Of a DNA stretch of 64,000 nt, positions 43,201-55,200 are shown piece after piece. Position 1 is the stretch's first letter, and each line of letters begins with the position of its first letter. Under the pieces are notes generated by a model. It ran no database searches, was not told where the DNA came from, and was given only the letters and a program-made list of their open reading frames with translations. The translations under genes were made by a program, and so were the position numbers. Origin of the DNA: Chimonanthus salicifolius (taxonomy: Eukaryota; Streptophyta; Magnoliopsida; Laurales; Calycanthaceae); assembly GCA_013350335.1 (NCBI GenBank), contig CM023542.1, forward strand, positions 372,001 through 436,000, written 5' to 3'.

Positions 43201-46200
43201 CTTGGTCGTGATTCTGATACTGGTGGTCAGGTACTCTTGGTCATGAAAATCTTCTTTGGATTTCTTCATTGGCAGTCTAATTTGTTTTGCTGTCATTTGC
43301 AAGATTTTCATTTTGATGTCATTTGGTTAATTTTTTATCAGGTGAAGTATGTTGTAGAGCTTGCAAGGGCTTTAGGTACAATGCCAGGAGTTTATCGGGT
43401 TGATTTGTTGACGAGACAAATATCAGCACCAGAAGTAGATTGGAGTTACGGTGAGCCAACAGAGATGTTGACGCCAAGAAGCTCCGAGAATTTTGTACAT
43501 GAGACGGGGGAGAGCAGTGGGGCTTATATAGTTCGCATACCATTTGGACCCAGGGACAAATATATTTCAAAGGAACTTCTTTGGCCCCATATTCCTGAGT
43601 TTGTGGATGGTGCCCTCAACCACATTATACAGATGTCTAAAGTACTGGGAGAGCAAATTGGTGGTGAACAACCGGTTTGGCCTGTTGCCATTCATGGACA
43701 TTATGCAGATGCAGGTGACTCTGCTGCTTTACTGTCTGGGGCTTTGAATGTTCCGATGCTTTTCACGGGTCATTCTCTGGGCAGAGATAAATTAGAACAG
43801 CTTCTAAAACATGGACGCCAATCAAGAGAAGAGATAAATGCGATATACAAAATAATGCGTAGAATAGAGGCTGAAGAACTTGCACTTGACACATCTGAAA
43901 TTGTCATCACGAGCACCAGACAAGAGATTGAGGAGCAATGGCGTCTATATGATGGCTTTGATGTTATACTTGAACGCAAATTGCGAGCAAGAATCAAGCG
44001 CAATGTGAGCTCTCATGGCCGCGTCATGCCTCGTATGCTTGTAAGTATAATTCTAAATCATGCCTCACATGTTTGTAAGAAAGGTGTCACTTATTTCCAT
44101 ATTGATGCATTACTAACGTTTCCATAACTATGGGTAGCACTTTGCTAGGTCAGACCTGGCCACTGTAATTGTATTTGTTAATTGGGGCTTGAAATTCAGA
44201 TGTGAACCCAACCCCAGTTCCAACGGTCACAATTGAATCTTGACCAAGCTGGTGCTAGGTATGATAGAAATTGTCAAACTTGGGCATGTCTTAATTGACT
44301 GGGTCTAAATGGCAGGTTCATATCCTAATAATGCGCCTAAACTAATGCCTAAGCTTGGCCATGGTGGGCTGGCCTTGGAAACTGATCGCTGTATGGTCCA
44401 TTGGAGATTCACCTTGGTCATGCATTCTGGATGCATGCATTCAGCAGATCTAACTATACTTCTTGAAATTGAATATCATGCTGCAGGTCATTCCTCCTGG
44501 AATGGAGTTTAACCATATTGTTCCACACGATGGTGACATTGATGGCGATGCAGAAGGAAGTGAAGATGCTAATTCCACCACTACAGATTCTCCTATTTGG
44601 TCTGAGGTTCAATAATTTCTTTTGACTCTATATACATTCAAGTAATGTGCTCCTTTTGTTCATATAGAATAATGAGATTATGATGGTGACTTTTCTTTTT
44701 TCCTTTTCCAAAAAAAAAGTTCCTTTTCTATTGTTTGCTTTTAGTGGTTCACCATTTACTATCAATTTTTATTTGATAATTTCATATTTGACAGATAATG
44801 CGATTCTTTACTAACCCTCGGAAGCCTATGATTCTTGCACTTGCAAGACCAGACCCGAAAAAGAATATTACAACTTTGGTTAAAGCTTTTGGAGAATGTC
44901 GGCCATTGAGGGAGCTAGCTAATCTTGTATGTCTAAACTGAATCATTATCTTATGTATCTAGCTTAAATTCCTCTGCTTACTTTTGTGTGCATAGAATTG
45001 TTATTGTACATAGACATTGTGAAGGTTTGCTCCTTTAGATCATCTTTTTGCAGGAATATTCTCACTTTTTCTAATGCTGCAGACACTAATAATGGGCAAT
45101 CGTGACACCATTGATGAAATGTCAACCACAAGTGCATCTGTTCTTACCACAATACTCAAATTAATTGACAAATATGATTTATATGGTCAAGTTGCATATC
45201 CTAAACACCATAAGCAATCTGATGTCCCTGATATTTATCGCCTGGCAGCAAAGACAAAGGTAAAGCTGACAATTCTGTTTCTTAGAATGGTGAAATGGGC
45301 TCACCTAGCTCTTTTCTAGTTAAAAATGTAATGTGGGTATTTTCATATGTAGTTTTCTTTAGTCTATCCTTCTTAGTTCTTGATTAGTATAGGACAGCTG
45401 GGTGTTATAAATTCTTTACTATTACTTCTTCAGGGAGCGCTTTGATTTCTTCATATTCTTTTATATTGGATTTTGTAACTTCTATTTTTGAGTGATTTTG
45501 ATTTGTGTAACTTACATTTGATGCATTTATTCTCTATATAATTTGACAACTGGACCCTGTCAATTTAGATTTTACATCCTTGTAAGGGTGTGCCCATGAT
45601 ATGGTATTAGAGACTTCATCTAAAGCAATTCCTGAAATGAAATTTAGATCCAGTTTGCGGTTCTTGTGTTGATATTGTCCTGAATCCCCTTTACTTAGTT
45701 TTCGTTTTGGACCAGTATCTAGCTCTCTTTCTTTTTCAAATCAATTCCTAATATTTGAGTGAACTAATCTTGAAATTCCTCCATGACATGCTGTTTGCCA
45801 TTATCATCATGGATTTTGATGATACCTCACTATATTAGTATGGGAGTGCTTGAGATATCATCAAGTTTGTTTAGAATTAGGATCGAATGGTGTCTCTATT
45901 GAAGGTGTTTGATGAAATTGGGATTGTCCGGTCAACTAGAGTGTTTAACAAATATTAGTTTCAAAAGGAGTTGGGAGGCATAGCATGCTACAATGTGTGA
46001 TTTGATCACAGTTCTGATTTTACGGATTTGGTGAGAAACTGTCACCCAGTTCAATTTGATTGGGATGCCCCTTACTAAGTAGAGAAGCACCTAATGATCA
46101 ACTATTTTGGAAAAGTAGTTTCTCTTTATGCTACATATTAATGGCGAAAGCTATTTATATGTTGAGACACCTTATGGAGAATTATTGACTGAAGGAATAT

Positions 46201-49200
46201 TGTACTCATGACTTTCATCCTAGACAATGCCTATGATGTGGTGTGAAGTCAATTTTTCCTCCAAGCTTTGAAAAAAAAATGCATCCCTAATAAGTATTTT
46301 GAGATTATACAAATATGTATGAAGGAACAACCACTATTGCAAGAGAAGATTGTGGACAGTTATCATTTCATGATAAAGAAAAAACATAGAAGTTTGTGGA
46401 GAGATGATAGATTTCTTAGTTGGGGTTTGACCAAAGATTCACTCAGAGTCCTATTGTGGAGAGATGATAGATTTCTTAGTTGGAGTTTGACCGAGGAGAA
46501 TACTCAAAGTCCTTGTGTCTTAGCTTGTGTAGATATAGCTTCAGCAGGGTTTTGAGATAGTTATCTTGGCTGACATTGAAAAAGAAATGCATCCCAAATG
46601 AATGCATTGAGAATATATAGGACATCTATGAAGTAGAAACAAGCGAGAGAAATTTTTGGAGGCAAAACATAGTTTCTAGTTGGAGTGGGGCATTGACAAG
46701 AGTTTGTTTTGAGTCCTAATTTATTTGCTTTCATATGCATAATTGAACTTTAGAAATCAAAGGCGAATTTGCTTGCGTTATTATTATTATTATTTTTGGA
46801 TGCTTATGAAATTTTATTAAAAATAAAATTAAAACAAAAAAGAGGGAAATACTATACCCTTCCCCCTCCCCCTTCCCCCTCCCCTTCCCCCTCCCTGTTG
46901 GATAACATTTTCCTTGCAAATTCAAACCCCAGACAAATACATCTACTGTAGATGTTACCCTTTTGAAATCTCTTGAATTTTCCTCGCATTTATTGACACC
47001 TTTAAATGTAATTGAGCCCTTAACTAAATCACCTAGATTGTCCCCTTCCATCGTCGAAACTTGTCTCTCATTGAAAACAGGCTCCATCTCCTTCTAACCC
47101 AAATTATGATTTGACTCCGTGGGGCCAAAACCCATCTGAGTCTTAGTTCTATCCGAATCAGGAAAGTCACTTGGCCCAGGCCCACTTGACAAAGAGAGAG
47201 CCAAGTCACCCTCTTGCCTTTCAATTCCCCATGCTGTGGGACTCCCCCTTCTTTCGAATTAAAAGCAGGGAGGTCCTCTCCCTTCTTGCGATTCCTCTGA
47301 AGCAGAAGCGGAAGCCCAACAAGCTCCTCCATCTTCCGCCGTTTCTCCATTCTCACCAACTTTATCCTCGAAGTCTCCCCTCGCGTCTAACGAAGCACCC
47401 TTCGACGGAAACATGGAAACCCTACTCTCTTGATGCCTCGTGTCCAATCCTCCACAATCTTCACTGCCACGTCTCCCTTACTCCTCGGTTAGTGTCGCTG
47501 CAAGTTACTTATTTTCATTTCTCGAAGAGATGTGATGCATCTCTCCAAGAATCCAACATGTGCAAGGTGGAGGTATCTTCGGCCACAAAATCTCCTATAT
47601 CTCCTACCCTAGCCTCGAGATCTTCTTTATCTCCAACCCTAGCCTCGACATCTCTGCACACCTCTAGAGTAACACCTTCCAGTAGAAAGAGTGAAGCCCC
47701 ACTGCCTCGTTGCTGCGTGCAAAGCTTATTGGAATCATAGCCACTACTACCAACAGTCTGAAAGTTCAAATCTTGAATTTAAATTTCTGCTCCTTCCTAA
47801 CACTCGGTTTCGAAGCCCACGTGCCATTCACGTGTGCCCGTGCAACTCCGGCAGTTAACGGACAAGTAGCAGCTGGGGCAACCTAGCAACTCACTGCCGA
47901 TCTCCAACCTCTATTGTCGCCCTCAGCTGTAGATGGTTTAATAGAAATTTGGTAAGAAAGCCTCCCAGTTTCATCATCAAGTCCTTTGTAGCCTCTGCAA
48001 TACTTTCTAGAGCTACCAAGATACAAACCTCACTAAGATCCCGTAATGCCAAATTGAGAGGGTCGACTAGAAGAACCTCACCCAACCTTCCTCTGATTTG
48101 CTGAAAGACTCTCTCCATCCACGCCACCAAAGGGATTCTTGTCACTTTGATCCACATTAATCTCTTTGCAGGCCTAAAATTTAGTGTCCATTCCTCTTAA
48201 CATAAAAATCTCGTTCTACCATGAAAACTCATTTTCAAAAATGCTCTTTGCCGCTTCCTTTGAATGACCAATAGATAGTCACTCTCCATCCTCCTCATAG
48301 TCACCTCTTCTGCATTGTGGGAAAGGAAGGACTCCACAAATTCAACGGTTCTTAAAACCTTTATGCGAGCGATGAGAGATCTCGCAAGCCATTCTATTTT
48401 CTTTCAAGTTTGCCTTTTCTACATTAACTTCAAGCTCTCTTTTCTCTTGAGCTCCCTTTTTGCTCCGATCACCTTTTAGGATCTCTGCAAAAGATATGTA
48501 GTCCACCCTTTTGCCCACCTCCTTGTATCCAAACCACTTTCAGCCACTCATAGTAAGCTTCCAGGACCTTCACCTTCTAGTTGCCACCATCCATTGACCT
48601 GTAACTATCACCATGAATGCTTCAATCTCTCCCTTTCTAAAACTGTGCTCTCTTGACCAGCAGCTTCTTGTTCTTGTAAGTAGATCCATTCAGGGCCACA
48701 ATAGCTTGAGAAGCCTGAGAATCGTCTTTCATTCTAACAAATGCAAAAACTTTACCTCTTATATGCCTTTTCTTTGGAATGAAGGCATCCCTAACTTTAT
48801 ATCCTAGTAGGTTTCCCATGAATAGAGTAAAAGCCTCCTCCGCAATGTCCTTCCCTTTGCCATCAGTCATGCTGTTGTAGGTTTCTGCATACTCTCTCCC
48901 TCTGGGTTATGTTGTTTGTTGATGATGATGAAGCAAGAAATCAGCTGAATAATAAGTTAGAAATGTGGAGGAATAATTTTGAGGGCAATGGTCTAAAAAG
49001 ATGGAATATTTAGTGTATGTGAGAAAGAGGAGGATGGACTAATTAAAATTGAAAATGACTTAGTACCACAATGATAAATTTTGATACCTTTTTTAAACAA
49101 TAACAGTAACTATGCATTGATCACAGAGATTTACAATAGATCAACAAAGATTTCCTGTGCAAGACAACTTTTTGAAAATTACATTTATGGTATCCTACAA

Positions 49201-52200
49201 GTAATTGAAAGAAGTCCAACAAAAGAGTCTTGTCCCTGTTCTTACTTCTGCCAAAATCAATGACTCCATTCATTGTGCCTCACTTGTTCGAAAATAGTTA
49301 CCTTTCTGCTCATAATCATCTAATATCCCTATAAATTGATGCCAGTTCCCAAAGTGAGTTGCTTTTCTCCTTTTCCCATGCTATTGCATTGGCTAATTCT
49401 CTCTCAACTATGAACCTCACATCCTCGTGATCCCTTTAGAATACCATAGCCTTTCTAATCCCCAATAGTTTTGCTTCATTAGAGTTCTTATTACTTATTT
49501 GAGCCCATTGTTGTTAAAATCTCGCAATACACGATTCGTATCCTACGATTCATATGATATGATAAGATAAATGATTCGTATTTATTAACAAATCTTACAA
49601 TTCCTATAAATAATAGAATTATGGGGTTTTTTGGAATGTGAAAGCATACAACATTTTGTTTTAATAGTTTTCAAGGCTTGAGTCATTGAGCATTTGAGAC
49701 CTTTAGATTTTTTAGGAGCTATTTAGTTAATTATTGATTTTTCACAGTATGGTTGGATTATATATTGGTCTTATACTTTTGGGTGTTGGAACATTAAATT
49801 TGAGTTCCTATAAACTGATTATATAATATTCACTTGATATTGAAAGAAAGTTGGAGATTATTCATAATATTACCTTTTAGATATATTTTACATTACTTCA
49901 TATATTAAATATTTTTGAGGAAACACACTTGTGAATCTTACGATTCTATGGTTTACGGTACACGATTTGCGGTTCAAGATGTATAACGATTTTACGATAC
50001 GATTCGATTTTCACAATATTTTTTAGGCAAAAAAAAGAAAAAGATATCTCCCATGTCTATCATTATATACAGCTCCTCAACTCCTCTCACACTGGCAACA
50101 ACTGAATTCCCTTTAGTTGCCCCATTCACATTAAACTTGGTAAAACCTGTTGGATGTAATTTCTCTCTTCATGATTTTATCGTTCCATGGTTTCCCACAG
50201 AAACACTCCTTTCACGATCTCGAAAGGTCATTGAGGGAGTAAACATTGAAGAAGAAGAGGTAGCAGTAACAAAAGGACCTCATTTGGATCTCTATCTCAG
50301 CTATAGCCACCCTCTACCTGTATTTGCCAGTTGCCTTTATGGGGTAGAGAGGAAGCATGGTAGCACCCATAGCAATGGAAGTATTTATTTGTTATGGGAT
50401 TTATTTCCCAATCTTTGTACATGTGTGTATGCACATGCATGAATGCATACACACATCCATCCATAGACATACAAACGTACCTACGCTCACAGAGAATTTT
50501 ATGCAAAATATAGCTTCAGCTTGGAAGCACTCCTTGAATTGGAACCAAAGCTTGGAGGGTTGATTTCTTGTTGAACTGAAATCTCTATCCATAATTTATA
50601 AAAAAAAAAAAAAATCTATTTCCATTTTCTTTTCTAGAGCCCATGGTCTTCCTTTTTGTTTGTTTTGATTTTCATCCCATTTTTGATTCATATTTCAGTA
50701 AAAATATTAGAAAAGGAGGACTACCTTGGATCTCCACCTCTATTTGTAGTCGTCATTCACTTGAATCTTCTGGTCACTTGCAATTGGCAGTCCAATGCTT
50801 GCAGTTGTTGCTCTTTCCCCACCACTGCCCACATTGACTCCCTTCCCCTTCAACAATACCCCCATGCACACTTGTCTCCATTTACTCTGTCCCACCATTC
50901 CAAGTCACTGCTCCTGTTTGAACCTACTCTACTCATCTGTTCTTCCTACCCCCTCATTGCCCAGATCTACTAGGAGTTCATCTGGCTCGCGATTTTCACT
51001 CCATCTAGTGTGGCTCATGACCATCACTGCTCCTTTCCTAGGTCCCTCTTTTAAAGCCTCATCCCACTCAACCCTAACCATGTCCTTGTCCTTTTTGAGT
51101 CCCTTTAAAAAAATTGGCCATTTACCATGTCTGACCTCCACAGTTTTTGCACCTTGCAGAATTACTATCCAAACCCAATTCCACAAAAATGGGGGAAAAA
51201 CCTTATTCAACAGTAAAGCTCAGAACCTTAAAAATTATCTCCAAAATGTGAAAACAAAAACCGACACACCTTGCTCTTTAACCAGATTTGTCCACTTCTC
51301 CTTCACCAATTTAAGCCCCTACCTACCCTCCTTCTCAATATTGTCTCCATGGAAATTGATGAAGATTGCATTGAGAAGCTGGAGATGGTTGTTCTAGATT
51401 TGTCTACAACCTTGTACAACGTGTCAACATTAATGTCAACAATACAAGCAAAGGTTGATTGCATTTAACATTAGTTTTCTGAAAGGGAAGACATGAGTCA
51501 AAAGTTACTGATAGTGATAATAATGATAAGGTGGTGACATTTAGGCCTATCACACTCATTTGGGGTTTCCTCATTATGGCAACATTGATTTAACGGATTA
51601 GGTTCATAGAAATGAACATTTCATTACTTAGCATGGCACTCTGCCAGATGAACAAGTATTACTTTCTTTATTTCATTTGGAAGATCAGGTAATGAACTTT
51701 CTGATCAACAATGAACAATTCAATTTGAAAGCAGAAGGAGTAGGTGCAATTCTCCTTAAAAGAATTTAGTGGAGGGGACAAATTTTCCATTATGATACAT
51801 GACATTGCTATGAACAACTTTTGAATTACTGGATATACACTGGCGTCAATGTGGGTCCACATTCCTTTTGGATGTTTTAGTGCATTGGAAGCACTTAAGA
51901 AGTTTCCAATCAAGACAATTTTCAACACCTTTTTTTTAGTATTTCTCTTGGGGGTGGGGTGCCCCACACCCACACAGGATGCCCCCGGTTTACGCCGTTG
52001 GGACTCGAACTGGCGACCTCCCATTTCTTGAGACGGGAGGTAACCAATTGAGCTACCCAACGTTGGGTAACACTTGTGATTTATGTTTCCACATTGAACC
52101 TTGAGGATGGGGTCTATCTCCATAGGGGTGGAAATGGTAGCACCCATAGTCACTAAAGTATTTATTTGCTATTTTGTCAATATCAATAATTAGTAGGGTT

Positions 52201-55200
52201 GTTAAAATAGGAGATTTCCCCCCAATCATTCTAGTTGTAACCTAAGCCTATACATATATAGACTCAATTGAACAATAAAAAGGATTAGAGAATTTTCCCC
52301 AAAATATTGCTCCCACTCAGACGTAGGTTTTTCCTCAAATTGAAACCAAAGCTTGGAGGTTTGATTTCTTGAAATTGCTCTTCATACTTCTTTTTTTCTT
52401 TCTTTCCGTTTTCCCTACTTCTATTAGTTGGGTCTTTACTAACACATAAAGCTCAAAAGCCAACCCAGATGGATATAGGAGAAAGGCTACGATGATGACT
52501 TGAGATACAATGATGGATTCAATTGATCAAAGATAACTGACATTTAATAGTGGCTCTTTAATTGTCAATTGATACATCACATATGGTGTGTTAAAAAAAA
52601 AAAACTAATATTTTTTACATATATGTTACTTATGTTTGTGCCTTAACAGGGTGTTTTCATCAATCCAGCTTTCATCGAACCGTTTGGGCTCACTTTGATA
52701 GAGGTGTGCTCCTGTTGGTTTTTATTTAACTTTGTAGTCTTAATATCCAGCAAAAAAAAAAAAAAATGTATGTAATTAGTTTCTCCATGCACAGGCCGCT
52801 GCTCATGGTTTGCCTATTGTTGCCACAAAAAATGGAGGTCCTGTTGATATACATCGGGTTAGTCATAGCATTGGCATTTTGCTGATCAGATTTAGTATTT
52901 TTTGTTTGGTAAAAGTTTCACTGAAATCAATGTTTTCTATGGTTAAATACTTATGTTTTTCTTATGGCAGGTTCTTGATAATGGCCTCCTTGTTGATCCT
53001 CATGATCAACAATCTATTGCTGATGCTCTTCTGAAGCTTGTGGCTGATAAACAGCTTTGGGCTAGATGCCGGCAGAATGGATTGAAGAATATCCACCTTT
53101 TCTCATGGCCCGAACATTGTAAGACGTACTTATCTCGCATAGCCAGTTGCAGACCAAGGCATCCACAATGGGAAAGAAGTGATGATACGAATGAAAAATC
53201 AGACTCAGATTCACCTGGTGATTCCTTAAGGGATATTCAAGACATATCGCTGAACTTAAAGCTTTCGTTTGATGGAGATAAAAGTGAAGAAAGTGGTGCT
53301 GCTGAAAATGCTCTGGATTCTGGGGACAGTGCTGCCCATGGCAAGAATAAGTTGGAGAATGCTGTGTTAAGATATTCAAAGGGCGTGCTAGGAGAAGCCC
53401 AAAAGACTAGGTCAAGTGAAAAAGTTCTCCAGAGCAGCAGTTCTAGTAAGTTCCCAATGTTGAGGAAGAGGAAACACATTTTTGTTATTGCTGTTGACAG
53501 TGACTCAAGTACAGAACTTCTTGAAACAATTCGAAGTATTTTTGATGCTGCATGCACAGATCAGATTTCTGGGTCGGTAGGTTTTATTTTGTCAACCGCC
53601 TTAACAATATCCGAGACACACTCTCTTCTAGTATCTGGTGGCATGGCAGCTAATGATTTTGATGCTTTTATATGCAATAGTGGTGGTGAACTCTATTATC
53701 CATCTTCCAACTCTGATGTCACGCTTGCCAATTCAGAGTTTCCCTATGTAGTTGATGTAGATTACCATTCTCACATAGAATACCGGTGGGGTGGGGAATC
53801 ATTGAGGAAGACTTTGGTTCGTTGGGCTTCTTCTGTTGTCAACAAGCAAAGTGAAAATGAACAAATTGTTATTGAAGATGATGAGCGGTCTACGGACTAT
53901 TGCCATTCATTTAAAGTGAAAGACCCAGGATTGGTAATCCTACTTTTTCCTTTTCTTGAATTTGAAATCTTGTGATATAGTCTGAGTTGACCAACCTGCT
54001 ACCATTTCAAGCCAAATTCGCACTTGAGTTTTCTTAATTAGACATTTGTAGAATCACATTCTTGTTGTTTATATATTATTGTCAAAATCTTACGATACAC
54101 AATTCGTATCTTGCGATTCATACGATATGATAGAGGAACGATTCGTATCTATTAACAAATCTTACTATTCGTATAAACAATAGAATTGTGGGGTTATTAG
54201 GAGTGTGAAAGCATGAAACATTTTTTCTTAATAGTTTTTAAGGTTTGAGTTGATAAGCATTTAAGACCTTTCAATTTTTTGAGGGCTTTTTGGTTCATTG
54301 TTGCCTTTTCACAGTGTAGTTAGATTATATACTGGTTTTATACTTTTGGGAGTTGAAGCATTGAAATTTGAGCTCCAATGAATTAATTATATAATATTCA
54401 CTTAATATTGAAAGAAAATTGAAGAATTGCTCATTTTATTACATTTTAAATATATTTGACGTTATTTCATATATTCATTTTTTTGAGGGAAAACACTTAT
54501 GAGTCTTAAGATTCCATGATTTACGATATATGATTTGCGGTTCGAGATGTATAACGATTTTACAATATGATTCGATTTTCACAACATTGGTTTATATTAT
54601 TCTTTTTTTAATAGCACATATGGCCTTATGATCATGTTTTCTTGTGATTTATATAGGTTCCTCCTGTTAAGGAGATCCGGAAGACAATGAGAATTCAGGC
54701 TTTACGTTGTCATGTGCTTTATTGTCATAATGGTACCGAGTTGCATGTAATTCCTGTTCTTGCTTCTCGATCCCAAGCTCTCAGGTAATTGGCTTACAAT
54801 AATATTGTTTTCCTTCAATTATTTGTTTACTGGACCCCTGATACATTGCATGCGTAGTATTGTGCTGCACTCATTTCCTTTTAAATAATATGTTTGGTGG
54901 TTCATACTTCGCCTTAGATGTTCTATTTAATGATCTTTCAAAGTGGAGGATTGTAACCGTCAAACCATTGACCTTTTCTGGATTTTTTTTGTGTTTCTTC
55001 TGCATTGTCTAATTGTGCATGATTAACTGGAGGTTTGGATCCTCTAATCTGGAAGACTTCAGTGGTATCCACATCCACAATGGGGCACTAGTCAGATCAA
55101 TGTTCTGGATCACTGATCATGGCCCCCACAATGCTAGTAAGGCACGTCACACACTTGGATAAATTTCAGTTGAGAATTCCTCGGTTATTTTAATTGGGGC

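Larger units (their letters stand above)
45260..52649 (+). other. SPS intron 8 (7.4 kb), nested retroelements
   Basis: Donor GTAAAG at 45260, acceptor TTAACAG at 52649. Nearly all of 45.9-52.4 kb is retroelement or MITE sequence, listed separately. The parts 45260-45850 and 52400-52640 look like plain intron. Confidence 0.85.
43167..52857 (+). other. SPS: SPS exons 4-10: glycosyltransferase (GT-B) domain
   Basis: Exons 43167-43230, 43342-44040, 44487-44606, 44795-44926, 45083-45259, 52650-52703 and 52795-52857 encode residues 173-609. Visible motifs are [20 protein letters not shown] in the N-lobe, [15 protein letters not shown] and [14 protein letters not shown] around the acceptor site, and [10 protein letters not shown]. 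The E-x7-E nucleotide-sugar motif EPFGLTLIE has Glu580 and Glu588. All are intact, so the enzyme should be active. A 7.4-kb intron separates exon 8 from exon 9. Confidence 0.95.

Noticed and set aside
43195..43341. Start of a separate 310-residue protein
   Set aside because: This frame runs through an intron; the true SPS exons are 43167-43230 and 43342-44040.
47171..47740. 189-residue + strand open frame
   Set aside because: It is the reverse strand of an acidic LINE ORF1-like segment on the minus strand.
50929..51470. LINE ORF1 on the minus strand ([17 protein letters not shown] and neighbours)
   Set aside because: Suggestive of domains in plant LINE proteins but too decayed for a firm call.
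51988..52061. Possible tRNA gene on the minus strand
   Set aside because: Boxes A and B are present, but the D, anticodon and T stems do not pair in a cloverleaf, and a SINE body and A tail follow.
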